Of a DNA stretch of 64,000 nucleotides, positions 13,701 through 26,200 are shown one piece after another. A program made the position numbers and the translations under genes. Every line of letters starts with the position of its first letter. Position 1 is the first letter of the stretch. Origin of the DNA: Toxoplasma gondii ME49. Its lineage: Eukaryota > Apicomplexa > Conoidasida > Eucoccidiorida > Sarcocystidae. The notes under the pieces are model-generated. The model had not been told where the DNA came from, searched no databases, and saw only the letters and a program-made list of their open reading frames with translations. Location of the stretch: positions 496,001-560,000 of the forward strand of contig NC_031471.1 of assembly GCF_000006565.2 (NCBI RefSeq). Direction: 5' to 3'.

Positions 13701-16700
13701 ACACTTCCGCGTAGTGTTGCATCCGACAGCCTATAGAAGGCTGAATGCTACAGCCGCTCCTGTCATTGCCATCAGAAGCGTAGAAAGAGTAGACGGCCGC
13801 CGGCTCATGGATCGCATTTGCCGCCACAGGCGTTTGGTTTTTGGAAAGTCTGTTGGTGGCTATGTGCCAGAGAAGAGCCAACCCATCAACACTGGCATTT
13901 TTACGCTGTTCGGATTGAACAATCTATTCAGAATGGCCACGATTGGTTCAGATTATCTAAGACATAAGATTAGTGTTGGTGCAAAACGTTCGAGCAAACC
14001 TAGTGACTGCCGGTTTTACCAGAAAGAATGACTAGTGGAAGCCAAGTGAGCTATCGGCAACAAGGAAAGAAAGCAACCGGCAACAGAAAAAGCAGCTCGC
14101 TGAGGCGCACCGGGGAGAGTAAAGTTTAGACGCAGTGCAGTTTAATCTCATGCTGTTAGGATAATCAAATTGATTTCATCTGTTCTTTTTCTGTTTGCTT
14201 CAAAACAATTCATCGGAAGTCAATGGAGTAATCGAGGGGAAGTGACAACGATTTACGTACTGCTCGTAGAGGCTTGCCGTTTTGGCTTGGGGAATGACTG
14301 TACTGCGTGCGAATTTGTGTAAATACAGACCCGTTGTGGACTATCTGACATGGCTACAGCCAGATGTATTTCAGTGCACAGCTAATCTTTATGCATGCCG
14401 TTATGGCCAATCTCAGATACAAATACAAACGACAGTGTTGCACTGTTTTTTGCTGCACTGTACCTGCACACTGAAGAGCAGCAGCTGAGAATTTGTAATT
14501 CCCATGCCTTGCATGCAGGGTGATGTCGTTGGAATGTCAGTCTCTCATATCCATCTACTACCCTTCTTAGAAGACGGATCTTGATGTTCGACGCCATTGT
14601 TGTACGAATGCAATTAGGTTTGCCCAAACTGCAATCTACTGCCCCATGCCTGTCTAGTATTCAGTCGACTCGTGGAAAAGCATGAGAAGGAACCCTCAGA
14701 ACCAATTTGTGATCGGTCGGAAAAGTGCTTATATGCTCGAAACGAGTTTTGTCTCTTTATGTCTCGTCTACATGAAGCTGGAATGCACCTGTTATCTTTG
14801 ATAATAAAGAACGCTGTGAACCAACTGAACCCCTCGAAGTCGTCTAGCCTGGTGAAGGCATTTCTGCAAGTTGATGGGGCCGTGGGATTAATTGGGCCTC
14901 CCCCGTGAAGTTCCAAACAAAGCACTAAGCGCGACAAGTACATTTACCGCATCCATAATAAGTTATTCATACAAGACTGAGGTGCAGAACAAGCTGCTTC
15001 ACTAGATATGCGGGTACTTGATGGGCGGTCTTCGGCGCTGCATCTGTTTTCATCCGACAAATTCCCTGTGTTTTGTTAGATGGACGACGCCGCTGGGACC
15101 ATCCAGAGACAAACGATCTATCCAAAAGTACCGAAACTGAAAAGCCACTACAAGGCTTGTGGCTATATCATGGTGAGGCGGTACCTCTGGGTATGGCTTT
15201 CTGTTCCGGTTTTTAGCAACCGCCCTGAGTCGATAACGAACCTGTCTCGCGAACGCAAAAATGCTGTTGTGACACGGATGAGATACAGAGCTCAAATCCT
15301 ATCCTCATATAGGTGGAATCGCGGCATGCGCTATCACCTGCAAAACAGCGAATGCGGCATTTGACGTTGGCTGTGATTTATGTTGTCTCGTGCCACTCGA
15401 GACGGATGGAGTCCATGGACAGCTGCCGTCCTAAAGGGTCCCGCCCAGAACTGTATAACTCAAATCGAATAAACCGCTATTTTGTCTCATCCATAGCATG
15501 TAACAATTGTGTCGATTCGTGTGTTTCTTGTTCGGTGGTGGCGCACGTAAAACTACAAAGCGTGGGGAAGTCAGAGAGTCCGTTGGTGCAAGGTCAAGCT
15601 GTTCCCATTTCGGCGTGCTCTTCCAAACAGGGGCCCCACGGAACGCACCATCCGGAACTCGTGGTGCCCGAGTCAGCTAGGCATAAAGCGCAGCATGCAT
15701 CCGGTTAAGCACAGCACTAAAGAGAGTCGGTGGTAAGTGCGTTTTTGCGGTTATTGAAGCCGCTCTCGGTTTTCGTGCAGCTGCACGACCCTTTGTTGGG
15801 GATCTACGGGACGGTTGGCGGGGAGACAGCGTAGAGCACAGAGCTCGGCTGGTGAGGATAGCATGCTCGACGTGCAACCGGCCGCGGGCTTGAGCGCAGT
15901 AAGTGGATTCAAGTTCGTGGCCTTGCCGGGGGGTACCGCTTCCAAAGGGGAAGCGACAGGTGCTGCTGAGAACCAGGCACCAAACAAACAGAAAATTTCT
16001 TTCTTCGCTCTTGGGTCTGCTTCTTCACCTCTGTTTATGTCTCGTCAATCCCTGTGCCGTCTTGACTTGTTTTTATATATACCTTTTTAACACCGCCCCG
16101 CCGTTCACTACTTGCACTTTCGCTCGAGCGTCGCCCAGCAGGCCGCATCCGAGGCGCGCTCCCTACGCAGCAAACGCACTTATAGCAGTCAAGGGGGGCG
16201 CTGCATACTGATCGTCCCACCAATCAAAACACTTTACTTGCAAACGTAGCAGGCTTAACAAACCTGTTGAGCCGCGGAAAGGATTGCATCGGTTTATGCG
16301 TGTTGTTAAGTGGTGCCTAATGCTTTGTTTTCGTGCTTTTCCTGTCACAGAGGCTGCGGTCCAAGCGACTTGCAGTCTGGCACCGCGACCTTCTGTGGGG
16401 CGCGGCGATCGTCTGTAGTGTACAGACAGTTGATCTGCGCTGACGTGTCCTTAGCGTTCCATTCTCATCGCATGTCACTTCCCTCGTTTCCGTTACTTTG
16501 TGATATGTTCTGTATCAGCGAATCAGGTGTTTTTTTACGATCCGTAAAGTGGATCGGACCGTTTTCACCATCGCGTCCACAGCAAGGGGCTCACCAAAGT
16601 TTTGGGGACGGACCTGCTCATAATTCACTGTTCAGAAAGACTTACTCTTGAAAACCGAAAGCGACCAAAGAAAGAAGCGCGGAAGAAGCGGAACAGAAAA

Positions 16701-18051
16701 ACGAGCTCAAGTCTCCTTTTATATGTGTGGGCTGCCGTGGTACGCTCTTCCACTTGCGTTGCACAGTCCGTGCATTTAAGTGCAAGTGTGGGCATGACAG
16801 CATCCTGTTGCCAAAGACGAGCACAACGTATTTGCGAGTCGTGAACGAGTCTCAACGACCGTCTAGAGTGTCTCAGTGTTGAGACAGCGACTCGTTGCCA
16901 GCTTTTTAAATTTGGATCACGGTTGTTGGAAAATCGGGAGCCCGATCAAAAAAAGATGCCGTGTCCGCCTTTGTTTAACGAAATTGAAACCTGTACATTT
17001 CTTATGCCACTGTACAATTGATTTTCTTGTCCGTATGTATTTGCACGCGACAGAAGGAGCAAGTATTATTGGTACGTTGTTCACGTTCTGTATTCTGCGC
17101 TCACGGGACTAGTTGGATTGGGTGGATTCGTCTCATCCGACCGTCCCCCCACCCTGCTGCCCTAGCTTGTCTCGAAGTATTTCTTTCGTGTCTTCTCACT
17201 TCTTTTACCGGGAATCATCCTTCTGTCTGGTTTCGCCGCGGCGCATCTCGATACCTTCCGCCCTCTGTATCATCGACCTTTTTCGTGCTGAAGACTCAGG
17301 GAGCCTAACAGGCCGAGCGCCGTAAGGAAATACATTTGCATTTAATCGTCCGCGCGTGACACTGCTCCTGTGCCAGAAGACTGACCAGTTCGCTCGAATG
17401 TGGACTGAGGAGCACGTAGCTTGGCGAAAGTGACATCGTGTAGCACCCGAACAGTCTGAAAACCAGGCGGGCACTCACTGTGTTGTGTCCTTCAGTTGTA
17501 GTTACACTGTCTTCCATTATCTGGTGCTTGGATCCTCTCATAACACTGAAGACCGATTTGCCTTTTCTCTGTCGCAACCACAAGTCGTGTAATCCGTATC
17601 ATCGTAGCCTTGGTTAATCAGGCCACCCATTCAACTCAAGAAACTCATTCTTTCGCGATGTTGCTGGACTTCTGTTGATCTACAAGCGTTGCGGCGGCTT
17701 ATTCAGTCATATATATGAGTAGGGGTAATTATTTTTTGCAACCGTAGTTAGCGTCGCCACTAAGGGAGGGGAAATTCGAACCTTGCCGTAGCTTGGATTT
17801 TGCTGTTGCTGTGTCTTTTCGTCTTTGCAGGGTTTCAGCTTTTTTTCGAACGCGGTGCTCTCTGCCCAAAGCATTTTGCTCACAAAGTTTTCGGCTGTGC
17901 CTGGTCGCGGTGATCTACCGGGACGCCGTTTTTTTCTCCCTTCTGGAGACCCGTTCTCGCCAGCCTCCGGCTGGTTGCGACCGAGTAGCAGGCGGGGAGT
18001 CTTTTCTAAGGAAAAAAGGGAAAGCATTCTTCTGCCGCTGTCCGTGTACCG
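10736..18051. other. Intergenic region, 7.3 kb, no supportable gene
   Basis: The first part should hold the 3' UTR of the RRM gene. Open frames of 60-250 codons occur on both strands, for example 11053-11802, 13594-14031 and 15313-15708, but none shows a known domain and none could be joined into a multi-exon model with consistent phases. A TA-rich simple stretch lies near 12370-12425. The sequence at 13.0-16.9 kb is more AT-rich than its surroundings. The last kilobase probably holds promoter and 5' UTR of the next gene; a tttgcag at about 17824-17830 could be a 5'-UTR splice acceptor. Confidence 0.4.
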
Positions 18052-20517
18052 ATGGTAGACCTTCAAGATCAGCCGTTTTCGGGGTCCGCTGACCTGGACA
18101 CCCCGATTCCGGCTTCGATAATGTACGACTCAGACCTCTCTAAGATCTTCGCGGCCCTCGCCGCACCGCTCTTGCAGAGCCAAGAGCTTGGTATGTTGAG
18201 CCACGAAGACTGTTCTGCGGATACAAACGCAGAAGACTGCACGCCGCGGACTACGGACCAGGACGGCATTGTCGACGCCTACGGCGCTGTCAATCGTTCG
18301 GCCAAAGGCAGTCGCTGTTTGAGCGATCAGTCGCCGCGCAAGTGCCAGGCAGACTTGTCTAGCGACCTAACTTTCGCTGCTCTCAAGGCTCTCGCGGGTC
18401 ACCTGGAGAGCCTTGAGGCGAGCGGCGGGAGCGAGAGGTGCTCACCCCGCGCCCGAAAATTAGGGCGCGGCGAGTCGTCTCCTGGCGCGTGTGAAGAAGG
18501 CCTCAGGGAACACGAGTCGAGCGACAGAATCGAATCGTCCCGCATGCACGCGGTAGCGGAGCGCCAGAGACTGGCGGCAGATGCAGAAAAGGTCGGGCTC
18601 GGTGTCGAGAGGCCGAATGTGGACTGTTCGTCAGGCGATGCGGTTTCAATGGGGCTCCAACTCGAGGACTTGTCTTCGGGGATGGCGCTGTTCGGCCGCG
18701 GGCTGAAGCGCGCGGCGTCCCAATGTTTCGATGGAGAGGGATTCGCAGACGCCTCGCCCACAGACAGCACACGCTCTGGCGGGGACGGGCCTCGCAGCGA
18801 CAGGCGGAAGAGCCCTAAGATCGGAGACACGGATTCGGGGAAGCGAAGCGACTGCGAACTCCTCGGCGTCGACCAGCTCCTGAAGGAAGACCTAGAAGAC
18901 GTTCTGGAGCTGGAGCAAGCCACGTCACAACTACTGCTCAGCGACTCAGACTCTACGAGTCTGCGTGAGACGCAAACGCCTCAATTCAGGTGAGGCGGCC
19001 ACATTCACATTTAAATGACTCCAGCAACCATGCAGGTATAGATGCCACGCTTGAAACTGCTTTTTTATCCACAAGTGTTAGTCGCGAATGCAAAATTCCT
19101 TCACACTTAATTGATTTTCTTGCCAGTGGCTCTTGATCTGGTATAACACAGCCAGATGACAGACCCGGTTTCGCGTGAACGAAAGGTAGCGAAACGGGAA
19201 ATTTGGCATGCCAGATTATACGAAAGTACTAACTTCGGGCGAGCGGTCCACCTAAACTCGTCTTTCGAAAGACATGAGGGAATCCTGCGTGTTTTCCCTG
19301 TTGCAAGCAGAGGGTTGCTTGACCTGCCACCTCCCGCTGTCAAATCTTTTGACGTCCACGCGTCGCGATCGCCCGATTTTGGCTTCGGCACCAAGATCGA
19401 ATCGACTGGGCAACCGTCGACGGGTGGACTTCCGAGCATCCTGCCCCGATCCTTCCGCAGCCGCAGCGACTACCTGTCGTTATGCAGTTTGCAGACAGGA
19501 TCCTCGGATTTGGGGAAAGAGCGAGAACCAAGAAGTCTAGAAGAGCTGAAGTCTCTAGCCGGAAACGAAGGTAAGCAGGCACTAGCCACAAAATAGGCAG
19601 TGTCGCCCCCACGAACTGCAAACGGCCCTCTTTCGTTCTCCGAGATTGCGAATTTGTTAAAGACACTGACGGGAAGACAAGGTTGCGTTTGAATAACTAA
19701 AGAGACGCAGAATCCACCTTCGGTGTCTGTAGGCGTTTGTTCAGATGGCACAGTCAGATCAGAGCTGGCCGCTGGCCTTGTTTTTATGGCTTGAGAAGGA
19801 GACATGTGGTATATCTGTTGGCCACCATGTTGTATACGTGGACTCGTTGAGACGTGTCACACCACCCAGAAGTCAGAATGACTTTCTGTAGCGAGTACGA
19901 TCTGTGCGCATAAACGACTAAGTCGGCCGTTCCCGTGTGTTGCCTTGTTCGTTCCAGAGCTGGGTCTTACGGAAATACACATACTCGCCGAAGGCTTGGC
20001 GAAAGAGTTCATGGAGACATGCTGTGCGAGGCTGAGGCCTGAGGGCTACCGAAACTGCAGACTCAAATACCGCCGGGATAATTTGTCCTTCACCGTCGTG
20101 TCGAAGAGCCGGTCACGGTGCAGCAGCCCGCGGATTGACAGTCGCAACGGTAGATACACTCCGCGGTCTGCGTTGAAGGAGGGACCTTCGCCTTGGTCCT
20201 CGGGAGCTGGTATGTTTGCGACTCCATTTGGATCGAGTGGAGGCCACATTGGACTGGCAGGAAACCCGTCGGTGTATGGGGAGATGCGCCTGCCTTGCGG
20301 CTCACGCTCCATGGGAGAGAGCGGCGTGAACGATTCTACAGTGGCGGCGGTTGTGCACGCTTTTTTGAAAGCCACGTCTATCCTTGCGGATGCGACAGTA
20401 CAGCTGCATCGCGAGAGACTAGGTGCAGGGGCTGTACCCAGTCCTCAAGAAGGATTTAGACCCGTGTCCAACACGAAAGCAGAGTATCAGCTGGAGGCTT
20501 TCCGCAGATCCGCGTAA
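18052..20517 (+). CDS. Unrecognised protein, three exons
   Basis: Exons 18052-18989, 19152-19570 and 19958-20517 join in phase (2, then 1) through small introns of 162 and 387 bases with GT..AG ends, giving 638 aa. I recognise no domain. The N-terminal exon is acidic, Ser-rich and probably disordered, with a leucine-rich acidic patch just before the first junction. The middle exon and the first 60 residues of the last exon look more ordered. The latter contains an Arg/Lys/Tyr-rich segment (NCRLKYRRDNLSFTV). The C-terminal part returns to Gly/Ser-rich sequence and ends with a probable helix. No signal peptide or membrane segment is visible. The start at 18052 is the first ATG of the open frame; M24 is an alternative. 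The consistent splice phases support a real gene; the function is unknown. Confidence 0.6.
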
Positions 20518-21199
20518 TAACGAGGCGAAGATCCACACATTGACAGGAGACACGCAGGGAGCAACTGGAGCTGAGTGCTCGCCTGCAGCTGCGATTCTGG
20601 CTTGCGTCCCCATGAGCAATGCCAAGGAAATGAGGGGAGCACTCCTTCCCTGTTTGGCTCCACCCTTCCAGGCGGTGAAGTCACCGTCTGCCGCCGGGAG
20701 GCCTGTTCCGGGAAGACCCTGGAATTCTCCCGAGCGCTGTTGCTTGTGTTTTTGGACATGTGAACGCAGCACCACTTCGTTGCTTCACTATACACGTCTG
20801 TGGCGCGTTTATACAGAAGACCAGCTCTTTCAAGACAAAGGGTGCTTCGTAGTTTTACACATACAGGAAAAAGTGCGTTTTGCGTGTGAATATACGCGCT
20901 AGCATGGCATACAAAGGATTTGTCACGGGGGTAGACTATCGGGGAAGAAACGAGTACGCCCGCGGTCTTGTGTTGGATACCCTCCATATACTCCGCGACA
21001 CTCGCTACGTACGAAGTTTGTTTAGATGCAATTGTTTTTTAACCTAGCCCACTCGCACTCGGTGCTTGGACGACGCACATGCCGGGAGCGCCGACTATAC
21101 AGGAAACCAACTCTCTCCGAAGGGTTCTCCACCATAGATACGAAACCTTCTTGCTTTATCACTTGCTTCACTTTTACTTGCCTTCACGACCTCTGTGTT

Positions 21200-21540
21200 T
21201 CCGGGATATGGGTCCATACACTAGCGGTGTTCCTACCGCTTTTACTGAGGACTGGAGCCGCTCTGAGAGGTCGCTGTCCTCCATCCGTGTATACTGTCCG
21301 CGTCCGTGTTCCAGTTTCTCTCCGTTTGCGTCCATAAATCGATGCGTTGACAGCGCGATTATACAGTACATATGATATGTCAAAGGAAGGGGTTTTCACG
21401 TTGCTGCACAGATGGAAAACCACTTGTTTTGTCATGCAGCGCATGCCGTGTCGGTGCTAGGACGTTCGTGTCGTTGTGCAGGCGTCGGGGTATTCGTGGT
21501 GCATTCCCTGTTTCCCAGTGTGGCGTCTGTGACTGACTTA
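21200..21540. repeat. Diverged partial copy of the 839/840-bp tandem repeat
   Basis: This stretch aligns with the end of the two full units that follow. It shares the segments around GATGCGTTGACAGCG, ATTATACAGTACAT, GGTGCTAGG.CGTTCGTGT and GGCGTCTGTGACTGACTTA, with many substitutions in between. It is clearly older than the duplication that made the next two copies. The left border is gradual and approximate. Confidence 0.75.
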
Positions 21541-22380
21541 GTGTCTTTACGGAGCGAGGTCAATAAACATGGTTATTAAATCACAAAGCTCCCCGACTCG
21601 CCTCCCAGAAAATGTAACATCGAGGGCGTGATCCCAGGAGAGACCAGCTCTGTCAAATGAGGGGCCGTTCAGTGGTACAGAATCGAGTGAACCCCACGTG
21701 CTTGTCACCTGCGTCATTGCGCGCCTGCCACCTACAAAAAAGGCGGCTTTTCCCCGTGAGAATTGAGGGGTACAGGATTCTAATCTTCCTGTCATCGTTG
21801 AATCTGTAGCATCTGCGGCATCTGTACCTGAAAACGTCTTGCATGAAGCTTTTTCATATTTATCGTCGATGACATGTGCGCAATTCGCGCCCGTAGTGGC
21901 TCGGTACGAATCAAACGTCAGCCTCACACCTAGACAGCAGCATGCGCCTCACAACAGAAGGCTGTTTTCGTATCAGGCTGTCTTGCTGTCGCATCCATGC
22001 CATTTGTGTTTGGTGTGATTTCCACCGAGCTGTCGCCTTATCGATGGACAGCCTCACACCAGATGTGTACATGCCACTTCTCTGTACAATTCGTGCCGCT
22101 CAGAGAGATAGCTACTTTCTAACCGTGTTCTATCGGCTTCCATATTTGACCGAATTCTCTCCGCGTTGCTCCCACATACCGATGCGTTGACAGCGTGATT
22201 ATACAGTACATGTGATATGCCAAAGGACAGGGTTTTCACTTTGGTCCACAGATGGAAAACCATTTGTCTCGTTATCCCGCTCACGCCGTGTCGGTGCTAG
22301 GGCGTTCGTGTCCTTGCGCAGGCGTCGGGGTATTCGTGGTGCATTCCCTGTTTCCCTGTGTGGCGTCTGTGACTGACTTA
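21541..22380. repeat. Tandem repeat unit, first full copy (840 bp)
   Basis: The unit starts at GTGTCTTTACGGAGCG and is repeated with near identity beginning exactly 840 bases later. The minus strand of this copy carries a 126-codon open frame (21927-21547), but a one-base deletion in the next copy breaks it, so coding constraint is unlikely. No terminal inverted repeats, target-site duplication or transposase or reverse-transcriptase similarity was seen; this looks like a segmental tandem duplication, not a mobile element. Confidence 0.9.
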
Positions 22381-23201
22381 GTGTCTTTACGGAGCGAGGT
22401 CAATAAACATGGTTATTAAATCACAAAGCTCCCCGACTCGCCTCCCAGAAAATGTAACATCGAGGGCGTGATCCCAGGAGAGACCAGCTCTGTCAAGCGG
22501 GGGGCCGTTCAGTGGTACAGAATCGAGTGAACCCCACGTGCTTGTCACCTGCGTCATTGCGCGCCTGCCACCTACACAAAGGGCGGTTTTCCCCGTGAGA
22601 ATTGAGGGGTACAGGATTCTAATCTTCCTGTCATCGTTGAATCTGTAGCATCTGCGGCATCTGTACCTGAAAACGTCTTGCATGAAGCTTTTTCATATTT
22701 ATCGTCGATGACATGTGCGCAATTCGCGCCCGTAGTGGCTCGGTACGAATCAAACGTCAGCCTCACACCTAGACAGCAGCATGCGCCTCACAACAGAAGG
22801 CTGTTTTCGTATCAGGCTGTCTTGCTGTCGCATCCATGCCATTTGTGTTTGGTGTGATTTCCACCGAGCTGTCGCCTTATCGATGGACAGCCTCACGCCA
22901 GATGTGTACATGCCACTTCTCTGTACAATTCGTGCCGCTCAGAGAGATAGCTACTTTCTAACCGTGTTCTGTCGGCTTCCATATTTGACCGAATTCTCTC
23001 CGCGTTGCTCCCACATACCGATGCGTTGACAGCGTGATTATACAGTACATGTGATATGCCAAAGGACAGGGTTTTCACTTTGGTCCACAGATGGAAAACC
23101 ATTTGTCTCGTTATCCCGCTCATGCCGTGTCGGTGCTAGGGCGTTCGTGTCCTTGCGCAGGCGTCGGGGTATTCGTGGTGCATTCCCTGTTTCCCTGTGT
23201 G
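22381..23201. repeat. Tandem repeat unit, second full copy (about 821 bp)
   Basis: Near-identical to the preceding unit. Visible differences include AAATGA/AAGCGG near 22496, an A-rich run near 22575 shortened by one base (shifting the offset from 840 to 839), CACACC/CACGCC near 22895 and TATCGG/TGTCGG near 22970. Similarity ends abruptly at about 23201 after TTTCCCTGTGTG. The few differences indicate a recent duplication or gene conversion. Confidence 0.9.
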
Positions 23202-26200
23202 ACATCTGCCGCTTGCGTCGTGAATTAACAAAGTTATGGCGTTGAAAGCTGATTCATCCAGTTGTTTTGCTGTATGTGCAAAAGCGTTTCCCGCTTGGTT
23301 CGGAACGGCATTCACGGCAGTGGTGACGGTCTGTGGGTCATCAACTCGGAATAGATCGTGCTGTTATCCTGAATACGCCGAGAAATTTCTTCCTCATATC
23401 TGCGTCATCTGCAAGTGCCGGCTCAGACAGTCGGAACTCCCTTGCACCGTAATCGAGACTAAATGCTCCAGAATCTTGCTCCCTGGCAGGTGGAGCTAGA
23501 GCCGTCTGCGGGTCATCAAATGCATCTGGGTGTACTCTTTTGGAGCGATAGCTTTTTTTTCCTTCGGTTCAGATGACACACACGTCCGTAGAGCCATTAC
23601 ACAGATCAACTGTTCCCAGAGAGAGGTTCGCTCGGATGGCAGGCCGGTCTACGCGCACATAAACACAAGACTACCTCTGATTGGTGTAGAGGCTGTTGTG
23701 TCTGCTCAGTGTTCCACCGTGGCATTCGCGTGTATACAAAAGATACCTCTGTTTTTTACGTTTCCGCCAGGCGACACGTGTGCTCGATGTTTGCGTGGAT
23801 TCTGTATCCCGCACGCCGTGTGTATTATACGTCCATTCACATCCAATTTTGTGTCTAATCAAAGAGCGCCTCCTTCTTGTCTCGGTTTGAAACGTAAACA
23901 TGCGTTAACGTGCAAGTATCAAATAGAAGATCTCTGGAGCAAATGCACTCTTTAGACGCGTGGCGCATACCGAGAAGCCACGGTTTGTTATCTGGGTTAT
24001 TCCCGCTGGGCGTGGGTGTAGGAAGACAGTCGGTTTCCATGCGTTTCTGGATCATCCAGTGTAGCCTGTGCCGCGATCATTCCCGGGTAATTCCCGGGGT
24101 TGTTGTTCACGTGCATCTGCATTTTCGGCATTGCTCTCGGCTTCTTCCTGTCTTCTCTCGGCCTAAAGGCGTTCCCTGTTGACGGCAAAGCATCTCGCAC
24201 AGCGAGTTACCAATCTGTGAAAACTGAGGGTAGGTCGGGAGGTGGGACGCCTCCTCTTCAGCATTAAGACGTCGGCTCTTGAATGAAAACATGCTCGTTC
24301 CTGTATACGCCACCAATGGAAAATGCAGCAAGTTTTGTCATCCTCCTTGGCCTCCTGCTTCGTGCTTCAAAGTTGAAGAGGTCTACCCCATGGGGGAAAA
24401 GTGCTACATTTCACTACGGCCCTCCGTGGCCTCCGCTTCTTGCACCATAGCGTAGATAGAAGAGTCGATTGCACTTTTGTTATACGACTGTGCCTCCTTC
24501 AGAACGGTCATTTCATGCCGCATGGGGCACACAGACGGGATTTTCCATCAGGAGCTTACACCACTGGGTGCATATGAAATCGTAGAGGGTTGTCATGGAT
24601 CGGATGGCTAAGCGTTTCCTGCTTAGTCACCCCTGGTCTCTTTGTTCCTGTGCCTTGGTGCGGCGCTGCACTATGGTGAAGAGCGGTTGCGCATGAATGT
24701 CAAAATGCCCGTGAACGCTCGCGTGAACCACACGCCCTGCTGTCTTCACGGAACCGTGGTCAAACTCCACACCTGTCAACAGCACAGTCGCCCAACAACA
24801 GCTCGGGCTGCAGTCGAATTCTTATTCGCAAACACGCCTTTTGTTCTTGTGCATTGCTTGCCTTTCTTGAGAATCCGTACCCCACCAACGTTTACCGCCT
24901 CGCGCCCGAAAGGTCCATTCGTGGTTAAGAAGCCATACTGGGTATTACAATTCATGTGTATCTGCGCTAAATCTCTACGTTTAACATGGCAGGGTCCGTC
25001 TGTAGCACGACCCAAATGCTGTACGAGAACCAACTAGGGGTTCATGCGCGCAGCGTCTGCACCAATTAGCCTCTATTATCCCATCTGATACGGTGCCAAG
25101 AACACCAGTGACAAGAACGCAGACCATTCGAGACAAGTACAGAGCGTTTCTACTGAGAACAACAAACAGCACGAAGCATACGTGTATTTTGAGAGTTCAC
25201 GGGGTCTAGGATGTCGTGCTGGCACATTCGGGGTTTGAGCCCAGAGGTGCGTTTTTTCACTTCCTCACCATAAGATTTCGGTATTGAAGGCACGTCCTGC
25301 AGACAACGTCCCGAAACAATAAGGACGAACGGCAGCGCTCACTTGTATGGAAGTCGCAGCTGGCATTTGAAGTACAGGGACGCACGAAGACGGGAAATTT
25401 GGTAACAAGTTCTTTCAGAATATATTGGTTTTCGTTCAGATTTACAGTGAGTGCGCAGCCGGGATCGCTAATGTTAGACCTCTTTGACTTCCAGTTGTGC
25501 CATTCGCTTCGTTTGACCGCCCCTGCTATGTCGGGAATAGTCACACTACTGCACACGTCTTTTCCTTCGTCCCCCCTCCCATTAACCCTTTTCATGAAAC
25601 TTTTCGCTGAGAGGCCTGGACACAGAGATGAGGCGTCTTTGTCCGTTTGATCGTTTCCTGTGAAAACTTGAAAAACACGTGAATATCCTCTGCGAAGCTA
25701 CCGCTGCCATTGGATTTCGCGCCGACGACTGTGCGTTGCCATCCGGCGCTTCCATTCGAGGAAAAGAAAGGTAACTCGAGTTTCAGGCGTGTACGGCGAG
25801 AGCCACCATGACATCAGCGAACTTGGACGACGATTTACTGTATCGTGTCAGCGCTTTGAGAAACTGAGTGTTGCCTCAACCTGTTCCGGTGACTGCTGGT
25901 GAGATGGTACATGAGGCATCGGATGTAGTTTCCTCGCGAGTTTAATGGGTGAATGCGAGACGGCAGCGGAAGCTGTGGGGGAACTGCAGTGTTTGATGTA
26001 CTTGCAGATGGCAGAATATTGCCGCCGGTTATGGCTTCCTGTACTTTTCCAGAAACCACCCGCCCGTTCAAATAAGTGTTGTTAACAGCGCTTTCCTGAA
26101 GGCAGACAGCCACGCCGGTGACGTATGTTCGCTAGAGAGCTAATTAAGTAAACATGCAGTTCAGACACGCTCCCACCCACGCATTTACACGTCTTTGCAT

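Noticed and set aside
17765..17785. AATTCGAACC, a possible minus-strand tRNA B box
   Set aside because: No T-stem pairing and no A box or cloverleaf.
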